Source: Natronoglomus mannanivorans
GTDB lineage: Archaea; Halobacteriota; Halobacteria; Halobacteriales; Natrialbaceae
Assembly (NCBI GenBank): GCA_025517485.1
Contig: JAOPKB010000013.1
Location: 1 to 64,000 of the forward strand
DNA: 64,000 nucleotides
Reading direction: 5' to 3'
This document shows positions 20,831 through 28,772 of the stretch, in pieces (position 1 is the first letter of the stretch; every line of letters begins with the position of its first letter). The notes under the pieces are model-generated. The model made no database searches. It was not told the DNA's origin and saw only the letters and a list, made by a program, of their open reading frames with translations. Position numbers and translations under genes: made by a program.

Positions 20831-21272
20831 CTATCGGTACTCCGCCGCGACGGCGACGGCTCCCGACAGACCGAGGAGAAACAGGATCGGCCACCAGGTG
20901 ACGATCCCGATCACGTACCCGACGTATTGTTGCCAAACCGGCAGTGTGGGATCGACCGGCAGGGCGTATGCGATTGCGAGACTGAACAGGTTCGGACCGA
21001 CATCCGCTACACTCGTTGCGTCCGTCGCGTTCACCGCCCATTCCCCCCCACCCAATAGTCGGGTAGTCATTTACCGCTGCTAGCTCGATTTCACCCGCGA
21101 GTCCTCTCCGAGCGTATTCGATAGTACCGAACGCCGAAACCGAAATCATGGCGAAGAGGCCGACGACTAACCGAGCAAACACGCCGAGATAGTAGTGATC
21201 GCGGACGAGAACTGGATCTCGGACGGTCGCCACTGGCGTGGACGAAGTCGATGCTGATCTCGATCGTGACAT
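20831..21272 (-). pseudogene. Membrane protein gene split by a frameshift in a G7 tract
   Basis: Two adjacent frames make one sensible protein of about 146 residues. Frame one starts at 21272 (MSRSRSASTSSTPVATVRDP) and has a membrane helix (LGVFARLVVGLFAMISVSAF) before AAVNDYPTIGWG. At 21043-21049 (seven Cs on the plus strand, seven Gs in the gene) the frame is lost; with six Gs it would continue as GEWAVNATDATSVADVGPNL and end at 20831 after a second helix pair (YVGYVIGIVTWWPILFLLGL). A TATA-like box sits 25 bases before the first ATG, so the promoter is intact. It may be a recent pseudogene, a slippery phase-variable gene or a sequencing error. If unframed, a 79-residue piece starts at 21070. 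Confidence 0.75.
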
Positions 21273-21292
21273 GTTTCGAACCACTCTCTGTG

Positions 21293-21302
21293 GATATAAA
21301 TG
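21293..21302 (-). promoter_or_regulatory. TATA-like box of the frameshifted membrane gene
   Basis: CATTTATATC on the minus strand is centred about 25 bases before the ATG at 21272. It supports 21272 as the true start of the interrupted gene. Confidence 0.5.
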
Positions 21303-21428
21303 TGTTCGACTGCCGACCACGGTTGGGGCCGATTTGGGAACGACTGTGCTCGAGCGGCGAAAATCGTCGTCAAGACGTGACTGACAGACTCTCGTCTACT
21401 CGAGTCTCGTCGGTCCGTTCTACTCGAA

Positions 21429-21516
21429 GTCGGTCGCTCGCGGTCGACGGCACGAACGACACTACGCCACACTACACTATACAGACTCGGGCAACCACCC
21501 CCCGTCGATCTCGAGG
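21429..21516 (-). repeat. Partial duplicate of the SDR gene 3' end
   Basis: About 85 bases here match 21612-21696 with roughly 88% identity by eye, at an offset of 180 bases. The copy still encodes the end of the oxidoreductase, LEIDGGWLPESV then a stop, against LEVDGGWLPESV in the intact gene. Between the two copies (21517-21611) lies a T/A-run-containing stretch with a short inverted repeat (GCGAG/CTCGC). It looks like the scar of a tandem duplication that later lost most of one gene. The whole gap 21273-21656 holds no intact gene. Confidence 0.8.
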
Positions 21517-21656
21517 GTCTACACCTACCTTTTTCCTCGTCGGGGTTCCTCGCGGTGCGAGAAACCACTCCTCGCAAAAATCTGGACCAAAAAATCCCGC
21601 TCGCTCATGCCGTTCACTCGCGGTCGACGGCACGAACGATACTACGCCACACGACG

Positions 21657-22397
21657 CTACACAGACTCCGGCAACCACCCGCCGTCGACCTCGAGATTCT
21701 CCCCGCTGACGTACTCCGTTTCGGGGTCGAGAAAGAACAGGACCGGCGCCACCAGATCTTCGAACGAGGCGGGCCGATCCCGCGGGAGGTCCTCGGGGAA
21801 CTCGTCGCTGTTCTCGACGACGTACGGCGAGACGGCGTTGACCGTGATCCCGTCGTCTTGCGTGTCGGCAGCCAGCATCCGCGTGAACATCAGGACGCCC
21901 GCCTTCGCGACGAAGTACGGGAAGTTCGTCGGCGAAACCAGTCCCTTCTCGCTCGAGGCGTAGCCGACGTTCACGATGCGGCCGTACTCCTGCTCGCGCA
22001 TGGCCGGTAGCGCACGTTTCGAACAGAGGTAGGTCCCGTTGAGGTTCGTCTCCAGCACTCGGTTCCACCGCTCGAACTCGATCTCCGACCAGTGGGACGG
22101 CGCGAAGTCCCCGACGTTGTTCACCAGCGCGTCGACGGAGTCGAGTTCCGATTCGACGGCCGAGAAGATTCCCTCGACTGAGTCGGGATCGGTCACGTCT
22201 CCCTGCACCGTCATCGCCTCGCTGGCGCCGCGGTCGCGGGCCTCGGCGGCGACCTCGCGGGCCGCGTCCGCGCTCGTGTGGTAGTGAACCGCGACGGCCG
22301 CGCCGCAGTCGGCCGCCGCGAGGACGAGCGCGCGCCCGACGCCCCGTCCGCTGCCCGTGACCAGTACCGTCTGACTCGAGAGATCGGGTCCGTCCAT
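21657..22397 (-). CDS. SDR-family oxidoreductase (3-oxoacyl-ACP-reductase-like)
   Basis: A 246-residue classical short-chain dehydrogenase. It has the NAD(P) motif TGSGRGVGRAL (residues 14-24), NNVGDF near 92, and the catalytic YxxxK as YFVAKAG near 158. The usual Ser before it appears as VGYASSEKG, and VDGGWLPESV closes the chain. Asn at the fourth catalytic position (LETNLNGTY) is present. The substrate cannot be deduced. A duplicated fragment of its own 3' end follows downstream. The ATG at 22397 gives MDGPDLSSQTVLVTG. Confidence 0.93.
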   Translation of the reverse strand: MDGPDLSSQTVLVTGSGRGVGRALVLAAADCGAAVAVHYHTSADAAREVAAEARDRGASEAMTVQGDVTDPDSVEGIFSAVESELDSVDALVNNVGDFAPSHWSEIEFERWNRVLETNLNGTYLCSKRALPAMREQEYGRIVNVGYASSEKGLVSPTNFPYFVAKAGVLMFTRMLAADTQDDGITVNAVSPYVVENSDEFPEDLPRDRPASFEDLVAPVLFFLDPETEYVSGENLEVDGGWLPESV

Positions 22398-22773
22398 ACG
22401 CGCCGTTCGACACGTAGCGGTTTAGGGACTGCTTTCGATCGCTGGCGTTTGCGTCTCCCTCTCGTGATCGATCGCCGTCTCGGGGCCTTGCGGTGGTAGC
22501 CCTTCGACACCGTCTCCACCGCCGTCCCCGTCTCCACTCTCGTCTCCGTTCTCACACTCGATCCCGTACGAATCGGCGGCCGTCGGGGGTCGTCCGCTTT
22601 CGGCGGGGGTCTTTTCTCGAGTGTCGTAGCCACGACCTCGTCGTCTGCTCGTCGTTCGCCGCTGGTTGCCCGTCGATCACTCGATGACGCCCGATCTCTC
22701 GGCCACGAAATGTGACGTGTCGGACACTCCGCGTGGTCCACAGTTAAGCCCCTGGATACACGTACTGTGTGCT
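22398..22773. other. Intergenic region with no supported gene
   Basis: These 376 bases separate the divergent SDR and Usp genes. Open frames exist but have Arg/Ser/Pro-rich content typical of antisense readings. The only feature I can place is a TATA-like AGTTAAGCCC (22742-22751), about 28 bases before the Usp ATG at 22774. Confidence 0.5.
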
Positions 22774-23232
22774 ATGGCACTCGAGACGATCCTTCTCGCA
22801 GTCGGGCCGGGAGACGCGGATCGGGCGGACGAACTCGCAACGGCGGTCGTCGACGTCGCGAAACCGGCCGGTGCGACGGTCGACCTCGCACACGTTTTCA
22901 CCCAGAGCGAATACGACGAAGTCCTCGAGCGACTCGATTTCGACGTCGGCGTCGACGAGGTCCATCCGGACGAAGTCGCCGCCCGTCACGCGACGATTCG
23001 CGAGCTCGCAGCAGTGCTCGACGAGAGCGACGTCGAGTACGAGGTCCACGGCGCCGTCGGCCAACACGGCCCAGCGATCGTCGACCTCGCGACCGACGTC
23101 GACGCGGACCGTGTCGTCGTCGGTGGTCGGACACGTTCGCCCGCCGGCAAGGCCGTCTTCGGCAGTACCGCCCAGGAGGTGCTCCTCTCGGCGCCCTGTC
23201 CGGTGACGTTCGTGCGCGGCAGCGAGGCCTGA
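22774..23232 (+). CDS. Universal stress protein
   Basis: A 152-residue Usp beginning MALETILLAVGPGDADRADE. The C-terminal nucleotide-binding pattern is GGRTRSPAGKAVFGSTAQEV followed by PCPVTFVRG, so the family signature is present, with a Ser/Pro-rich loop in place of the usual Gly-Arg. The start follows a TATA-like box at 28 bases. It is isolated, with no clear operon partner; the next gene is 153 bases away. Confidence 0.92.
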   Translation: MALETILLAVGPGDADRADELATAVVDVAKPAGATVDLAHVFTQSEYDEVLERLDFDVGVDEVHPDEVAARHATIRELAAVLDESDVEYEVHGAVGQHGPAIVDLATDVDADRVVVGGRTRSPAGKAVFGSTAQEVLLSAPCPVTFVRGSEA

Positions 23233-23385
23233 CTGTCGCTTCATTACCCGACCGTTCCGTCGGCGATGAAGACGAACCACTAATATGAATAGTCACTACT
23301 CGAGGTGACTTTCTGACAGTGACACTCGATGCCGAGTAAAGATGTGTGTAGTTAAGTGGGGTGGCCGTCGTCTGATACGATACGG

Positions 23386-24363
23386 ATGGTCTACTACGCG
23401 GGCGTCGACCTCGGCGCAACTAACGTACGCGCCGTCGTCGCCGAGAGTGACGGCGCGATCATCGGTGTGAGCCGGAACGAAACACCCAACGGTCCGACGG
23501 GAATCGACGTGACCGAAGCCGTCCTGGCGACGCTTCGGAACGCCATTGCCGACGCAGGCGTCGACCCCGAGATGATTCGGGCGGCCGGCATCGGCTCGTT
23601 CGGTCCGTTCGACCTCGCGGAGGGCGCGGTGATCGACCCCGCCAACCTCCCGGATACGGTCGATCGCATTCCGCTGACCGGTCCGGTCGGCAACCTCATC
23701 GACTCCGATCGTGTCTACCTGCACAACGACACCAACGCCGGCGTCATCGGCGAACGCTTCCACTCCGATCGCAACCCCGACGACATGGTGTATCTCACCA
23801 TCTCCTCGGGGATCGGGGCCGGCATCTGCTGTGACGGCCAGATTCTGGACGGCTGGGACGGCAACGCCGGCGAAGTCGGCCACTGCGTCGTCGACCCACG
23901 CGGGCGACTGACCTGTGGCTGTGGTCGTGACGGCCACTGGGAGGCGTACTGTTCGGGCAACAACATCCCGAAGTACGCCAAACTCCTCGCCGAAGACGAC
24001 CCCACGATCGACACCGACCTGCCCCTCGAGGATCCCGATTTCTCCGCGAAAGACGTCTTCGACGTGGCCGACTCCGACGAACTGGCCGCACACACGATCG
24101 ACCAGCTCGCCCACTGGAACGCGATCGGCGTGGCCAACATCGTCCACTCGTTCGCGCCGCTGGTCGTCTCCTTTGGCGGCGCCGTCGCGTTGCACAACCC
24201 CGACGAGGTCGTCGATCCGGTCCGCCAGCGGGTCAGCGAGATGGTCATGTCGAACGTTCCCGAGATCAAAGTCACCGACCTCGGCGACGACGTCGTCGTC
24301 GAAGGCGCACTCGCGAGTGCGCTGACCGAAGGAACCGGTGATCGGCGTCGGATGCACAACTGA
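23386..24363 (+). CDS. ROK-family glucokinase
   Basis: A 325-residue sugar kinase that would phosphorylate glucose at the entry to the semi-phosphorylated or modified glycolytic routes. It has the ATP-phosphate motif VDLGATNVRA near residue 7, the catalytic HNDTNAGVIGE near 115, SSGIGAGI near 142, and the ROK zinc site GNAGEVGHCVVDPRGRLTCG continuing as CGRDGHWEAYCSG, which supplies the His and three Cys ligands. An adenosine-type GG (VSFGGAVAL) is near 265. The internal ATG at 23386 matches family N-termini; an upstream in-frame start adds ten unlikely residues. A TATA-like AGTTAAGTG lies at 23350-23358. Confidence 0.94.
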   Translation: MVYYAGVDLGATNVRAVVAESDGAIIGVSRNETPNGPTGIDVTEAVLATLRNAIADAGVDPEMIRAAGIGSFGPFDLAEGAVIDPANLPDTVDRIPLTGPVGNLIDSDRVYLHNDTNAGVIGERFHSDRNPDDMVYLTISSGIGAGICCDGQILDGWDGNAGEVGHCVVDPRGRLTCGCGRDGHWEAYCSGNNIPKYAKLLAEDDPTIDTDLPLEDPDFSAKDVFDVADSDELAAHTIDQLAHWNAIGVANIVHSFAPLVVSFGGAVALHNPDEVVDPVRQRVSEMVMSNVPEIKVTDLGDDVVVEGALASALTEGTGDRRRMHN

Positions 24364-24552
24364 CCCCGTTCCGTTTCGGGGCTGGCACCGACGAGACGGG
24401 ACAGAGCGTGTTGCGAGCCGTGTGTCTGGGGTGTGAATGCGGACACGAGCGCGAGCGCGAATGCGAGCACGACAACCAGCGCCCGAATACACGGTCACCG
24501 CCCGACCGGACGACTTACAACGCTTTTACTGTCACACCTCTAACGAACCCGT

Positions 24553-26286
24553 ATGCAACGGCGAACGTTCCTCGAGACCGGTGTCGGTGCCAGCGTCGCC
24601 CTGACCCTCCTGTCTGCTCCCGCCAGCGGTACCACTCGAACTCGAGCGCTCGAGTCGGCGTCTGCGGCCGAGGACGGCTCTCGCCTTCGATCTCGATCTC
24701 AGTCGACCGACGCGTACGAACCGCTCGGCCGACTCGAGATCGAGGGTGCCGCAGAGGCTGTGGTCGGCGACGACGGCGAGACGGTCTATCTCGCGACCGT
24801 CGACGGGTTCGCGATCGCCGACGTGAGCGATCCAGCCGAGCCGACACTTCTCGCCGAGCGTCGGGGGTTGCTCGGTGGTTCCGACGATGGGATTCAGGGC
24901 GGAGATGGGAGCGAAAACGAGGACGGTGACGAAGACGAGGCGTACGGCCCACTCACAGACATCCTCGACGTCAAAGTCGACGGCGACAGGCTGATCGTTC
25001 CCGGTCCGGCGAACTCGACCCGCGGAAACGAGTTCCACGGGTTCGTTCTCTACGACGTCAGCGACCCGTCCGATCCCGTCCCCGCGGCCGAGCCCTACGA
25101 AACCGACTTCCACATCCACAACTGCTTCTTCGCGGACGACCTGTGCTACCTGGTCGGCAACGGCGCCGAGGGGAATCCGCTCGTGATCGTCGACGTGAGT
25201 GACGACGAGCCGACCGAAGTCGGCCGCTGGTCGCTGCTCGAGCACGACGACCGCTGGGCGGACGTCAACTCGATCCTGTGGTATCTCCACGACGTCTACG
25301 TCCACGACGGGGTCGCCTATCTCCCCTATTGGAACGCCGGGACCTATCTGGTCGACGTCAGCGATCCCAGCGAACCCGAGTACATCTCGCACGTGGCCGA
25401 CGACGACGTCGACGTCGAGTCTCAGCGTGGGATCGAGTCGTTCGCGGTCACAGAGGCCCAGCAGACGCTGCCGGGCAACGACCACTACTCGGCGGTCGAC
25501 GAGACGGGCGAACTGCTCGGCGTCGGTCGCGAGAGTTGGGCGGCTCAACCGGGCGAGACGGAGGGTGCCGGCGGTATCGATCTCTGGGATATCTCCGATC
25601 GGTCGGCGCCGGAGTACCTGTCGACGGTGGAGGCGCCGGAGTCGTTCGACGCCTCCTACCGGGGTGGCATGTGGACGACAGCCCACAACTTCGAGTTGCG
25701 CGACGGGCGACTCTACTCGTCGTGGTATCACGGCGGGGTGAAGATCCACGACGTCTCCGACCCCGCCAACCCGGAGGAACTCACCTGGTGGCGCGACCCC
25801 GCCGATGCGGCGTTCTGGACCGCTCGCGTCGCCGAACCTGGCGAGACCTTCGTCGCGAGCAGTACGCCGGCCATCCCGAACTCGCCGGCAGTAGGCGCCC
25901 TCTACGTGTTTCCGATCGAGTCGGGGACGCAGGCGGATCCGCCGTCGCTTACCGACCCCGAGGAGTCGGGGCGGTCGGTGGAACTGGACGTCGAGGGACC
26001 GGAGACGGACACCGAGACTGAGACCGAGATCGAAAGCGAAGCCGAAGCCGAAGCCGAAAACGACTCCGAGGCGAACTCGTCGGTGACCGACGCATCGGGT
26101 GCAGAGGCCATTCCAGGGTTCACAGGCCTCACTGGAGTCACCGGCGGTGCGCTCGCCCTCGAGTGGCTCCGCCGGTCGCGGGTGTCGGGTTCGTCGCGTT
26201 CGTCGCGTTCGTCGCAGTTCGAAGCTGACTCGGCCTCGAGTCCGGACCCGGATTCGAACTCAGACTCGAACTCGAACTCCAACTGA
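24553..26286 (+). CDS. Tat-exported LVIVD-repeat protein with PGF-CTERM-like segment
   Basis: A 577-residue secreted protein. QRRTFLETGVGASVALTLL is a Tat signal. Residues about 55-455 carry LVIVD/choice-of-anchor-type propeller repeats: VYLATVDGFAIADVSDPAEP, FVLYDVSDPSDPVPA, YLVDVSDPSEPEYIS and VKIHDVSDPANPEEL. A Ser/Glu-rich stalk follows. PGFTGLTGVTGGALALEWLR with RSR after it resembles the archaeosortase-processed PGF-CTERM anchor, but it is followed by a further 40 Ser/Asp-rich residues rather than ending there. Cell-surface display is likely; the ligand is unknown. A TATA-like GACTTACAA lies 27 bases before the start. Confidence 0.9.
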   Translation: MQRRTFLETGVGASVALTLLSAPASGTTRTRALESASAAEDGSRLRSRSQSTDAYEPLGRLEIEGAAEAVVGDDGETVYLATVDGFAIADVSDPAEPTLLAERRGLLGGSDDGIQGGDGSENEDGDEDEAYGPLTDILDVKVDGDRLIVPGPANSTRGNEFHGFVLYDVSDPSDPVPAAEPYETDFHIHNCFFADDLCYLVGNGAEGNPLVIVDVSDDEPTEVGRWSLLEHDDRWADVNSILWYLHDVYVHDGVAYLPYWNAGTYLVDVSDPSEPEYISHVADDDVDVESQRGIESFAVTEAQQTLPGNDHYSAVDETGELLGVGRESWAAQPGETEGAGGIDLWDISDRSAPEYLSTVEAPESFDASYRGGMWTTAHNFELRDGRLYSSWYHGGVKIHDVSDPANPEELTWWRDPADAAFWTARVAEPGETFVASSTPAIPNSPAVGALYVFPIESGTQADPPSLTDPEESGRSVELDVEGPETDTETETEIESEAEAEAENDSEANSSVTDASGAEAIPGFTGLTGVTGGALALEWLRRSRVSGSSRSSRSSQFEADSASSPDPDSNSDSNSNSN

Positions 26287-26363
26287 GACCGCCACCGGGC
26301 TCAGATCGAACCGGAACCACTCGAAACCGAAACCTTTCCCCACTCGGTCCCCTAGGACCGCCA

Positions 26364-26741
26364 ATGACCGAAACCGAGGCCGAACCCGAGGGGGAGGGCG
26401 CGCTCAAAGAGCGCGTCGAGCGCTGGCTCGCTCGCGAGATGCCCATCATTCAGATGCACGGCGGCACCAGCGCCGTCCGCGAGGTCGATCCCGACACCGG
26501 CGAGGTCGTCATCGAACTCGGCGGCGGCTGCAAGGGCTGTTCGGTGAGCGACGTAACGACGGGTAACATCGAGGCCGAACTCATCCAGTGGGAGGAGATC
26601 GACTCCGTCACGGTCCGCGTCCCGGACGCTCGAGACAGCCTCGGCGATCACGATCAGGCCGAATCGATCATGGGTGTCGACCGGACCGAAGGCGGCCGCG
26701 GTGACTGGGGCTCGTCGGACCCCGGTCAGGAGCATATGTAG
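26364..26741 (+). CDS. NifU C-terminal-domain protein (Fe-S scaffold type)
   Basis: A 125-residue protein with the NifU-like core at about residues 14-85. It has the cluster-binding CxxC in LGGGCKGCSVSDVTTGNIEA and the preceding MHGGTSAVREVDPDTGEVVI. A disordered Asp/Gly-rich tail follows. This fold transiently carries Fe-S clusters to client proteins. No SUF genes are adjacent, so clients are unknown; aconitase and glutamate synthase in this window are Fe-S proteins, but a link is only speculation. Confidence 0.93.
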   Translation: MTETEAEPEGEGALKERVERWLAREMPIIQMHGGTSAVREVDPDTGEVVIELGGGCKGCSVSDVTTGNIEAELIQWEEIDSVTVRVPDARDSLGDHDQAESIMGVDRTEGGRGDWGSSDPGQEHM

Positions 26742-26885
26742 GTCCGGACTGCTATTCCAAGCGATTTCGATCTCAAGCACGCACGCGAACACGAGACACG
26801 AACACGAACATCGTCCGGAACCGATGTCTTTTCCTGCACTCGGCGACCGTTGTCGAACAATGACCAATTTTGGGAACGCCTGTAG

Positions 26886-26896
26886 GCTTTTATCTG
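26886..26896 (+). promoter_or_regulatory. TATA-like box ahead of the uORF and ACT-hom genes
   Basis: GGCTTTTATCT is centred about 26 bases before an ATG at 26917, not before the ACT gene start at 26996. The mRNA therefore probably begins at the upstream ORF. Confidence 0.6.
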
Positions 26897-26916
26897 CCCG
26901 TTACGCAGTCGTAGCC

Positions 26917-27003
26917 ATGCGGATGTGTAGACTCCGATGCGGGACGCGGACGCGAGTTCGACCTCTCACTCGAGTCCGGCCCGGAGGTGTCGGCGATGTC
27001 TGA
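26917..27003 (+). CDS. Candidate 28-codon upstream ORF (leader peptide)
   Basis: A short frame begins with ATG exactly where a leaderless transcript should start, given the TATA-like box at 26886. It reads MRMCRLRCGTRTRVRPL and continues to a TGA at 27001-27003, overlapping the ACT gene start (ATGTCTGA) by 8 bases. It has eight Arg, three Thr and two Cys codons. A Shine-Dalgarno-like GGAGGTG at 26983-26989, 6 bases before the ACT ATG, would let ribosomes reinitiate or start internally. It may be a translational coupling or attenuation leader; coding status is unproven. Confidence 0.45.
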   Translation: MRMCRLRCGTRTRVRPLTRVRPGGVGDV

Positions 27004-27559
27004 ACTCGACGAAGAATCCGACGACGAACCGGCCGAAACCGACGGCGGCGTTCGCGCCTACACCGTCCGACTCGAACTCGTCGACGAACCCGGCGAGCTC
27101 TTGCGGACGCTCGAGCCGATCGCCAACAACGGCGGAAACCTCCTGAGTATCCACCACGAGCGGGGAAACATCACACCCCGCGGACACATCCCCGTCGAGG
27201 TCGACCTCGAGTGTCCACCCGACCGGTTCGAGGGGATCGTCGAAGCGCTGCGCGAGGCCGGCGTCAACGTCATTCAGGCCGGCGCCGACCGCTACGGCGA
27301 GGAACTCAACGTCATCCTCGTGGGCCACCTCGTCGAGAGCGACCTCTCGGATACGCTCTCGGTGATCGAAGGCAACACCCACGCGTCGCTGGTCGACCTC
27401 TCGCTGGCCGCACCCGAGGGCATGGACGCCGTCTCGAGTGCGCGCCTGCGCCTCGCCGTCGACACCGGCCGCGCCGAGGACGCTCTCGAGACGGTTCGGG
27501 AGATCGCCGACGAGAAGGACTTCTGTGTCGTCGAACCGCTGCTCGGAGGTGACGCCTGA
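26996..27559 (+). CDS. ACT-domain amino-acid-binding regulatory protein
   Basis: A 187-residue protein with two ACT-like halves: VRLELVDEPGELLRTLEPIA, then NNGGNLLSIHHERG, and VILVGHLVESDLSDTLSVIE onward to DVVR-like helices. ACT modules bind free amino acids. The gene ends in TGATG, sharing bases with the homoserine dehydrogenase start, so it most likely encodes the detached allosteric subunit of that enzyme, sensing threonine or methionine. The ATG at 26996 has a good GGAGGTG upstream. A GTG three codons earlier is less likely. Confidence 0.9.
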   Translation: MSELDEESDDEPAETDGGVRAYTVRLELVDEPGELLRTLEPIANNGGNLLSIHHERGNITPRGHIPVEVDLECPPDRFEGIVEALREAGVNVIQAGADRYGEELNVILVGHLVESDLSDTLSVIEGNTHASLVDLSLAAPEGMDAVSSARLRLAVDTGRAEDALETVREIADEKDFCVVEPLLGGDA

Positions 27560-28506
27560 TGCGACTCGCTATCCTCGGCGCCGGCGCCGTCGGCCGGTCC
27601 GTGGCCGACCTCGCCGGTGAGTACGGCCACGAGGTCGTCGCCCTCGCGGACTCGAGTCACGCGGTCGTCGACGAGAGTGGCGTGGCGGTCGCGGACGCCC
27701 TCGGGTCGAAGGACGCCGGTGACGCGCTCGGCTCGAGCGATCCGGCGGACGTCTTCGAGACCGACTACGACGTGCTCGTCGAGGCGACGCCGACCACCCT
27801 CGGCGACGCCGAGCCCGGTTTCTCACACGTCGAACGCGCGCTTACGGACGACCGACACGTCGTCCTCGCGAACAAGGGTCCCGTCGCGGAGCGCTACGAG
27901 GAGTTACGCGCACTCGAGGCCGACAGCGCCGGCTCGATCCGGTTCGAGGCGACCGTCGGCGGTGCGATTCCAGTGTGTTCGACGATCGAGGACTGTACGC
28001 CCCAGTCCGTGACCGCGGTACGAGGCGTCCTCAACGGCACCGCCAACTTCATCCTCACGAGAATGGCCGCCGAAGGACTGGACTACGAGCACGTCCTCGC
28101 GGAAGCGCAGGATCTGGGCGTCGCCGAAGCGGACCCGACCTTCGACGTCGACGGCACCGACGCCGCTCTGAAGTTCGTCATCCTCGCGAACGTCCTCTCG
28201 GAGGGCGGCTTCTCCCTCGAGGACGCCGAGGTAACGGGGATCCAGAACGTCCCCGGCAGCGCGCTCGACCTCGCAGCCGAGGACGGTCGGACGATCCGAC
28301 TCATCGGTGAAGCGACGCGGGAGGGTGTCCGTGTCGGGCCGCGGCTCGTCCCCGAGAACGGCGCGCTCGCCGTCACCGGGACCCGGAACATCGTCCAGAT
28401 CGAGACGAAGAACGCGGGTAGTCTCCACAACAGCGGCCGCGGTGCGGGCGGTCCCGAGACGGCGACGGCGGTGCTCTCGGACGTCGGTCGACTACCGTCG
28501 CTGTAG
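27559..28506 (+). CDS. hom: Homoserine dehydrogenase
   Basis: A 315-residue NAD(P)-dependent enzyme reducing aspartate semialdehyde to homoserine on the Thr/Met/Ile route. It has the dinucleotide motif LGAGAVGRSVADLAG near residue 6, VEATPTTLGDAEPG, LANKGPVA near 107, FEATVGGAIPVCSTIEDC, and the substrate region RGVLNGTANFILTRM and ADPTFDVDGTDAALKFVILA. It lacks a C-terminal ACT domain, and the preceding gene supplies one. The start overlaps the ACT gene stop by one base. Confidence 0.95.
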   Translation: MRLAILGAGAVGRSVADLAGEYGHEVVALADSSHAVVDESGVAVADALGSKDAGDALGSSDPADVFETDYDVLVEATPTTLGDAEPGFSHVERALTDDRHVVLANKGPVAERYEELRALEADSAGSIRFEATVGGAIPVCSTIEDCTPQSVTAVRGVLNGTANFILTRMAAEGLDYEHVLAEAQDLGVAEADPTFDVDGTDAALKFVILANVLSEGGFSLEDAEVTGIQNVPGSALDLAAEDGRTIRLIGEATREGVRVGPRLVPENGALAVTGTRNIVQIETKNAGSLHNSGRGAGGPETATAVLSDVGRLPSL

Positions 28507-28740
28507 TCTTCGTTTCTCGGTTCTCATTCTCGGTTTTCGTCCCCCGAACGTACTCGTAACCGTCGTTCGCGAGTGATTCCCCCTCGTCGATTTCCGCCGT
28601 GGTTCGAGCTCACCGATCACCGGTCGCCGCTCGAGTCGAACATCCTCTTCCGTGTGAATCTCACGCAAACCGCAAGCCAGCGTCGGGGTGGTCCGAATGT
28701 GGTTTCGAAATGGTTTTAACCGCAACAACCAAAAGAGACC

Positions 28741-28748
28741 GATATAAG
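28741..28748 (+). promoter_or_regulatory. TATA-like box for the EF-1alpha-S10 unit
   Basis: GATATAAG is centred about 28 bases before the ATG at 28773. A second AT-rich stretch (TGGTTTTAACC) lies at 28711-28721, so two start sites are possible. The 266 bases between hom and this gene hold no other gene. Confidence 0.55.
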
Positions 28749-28772
28749 CGCCTCTGCGCGTGAGCTATAACA

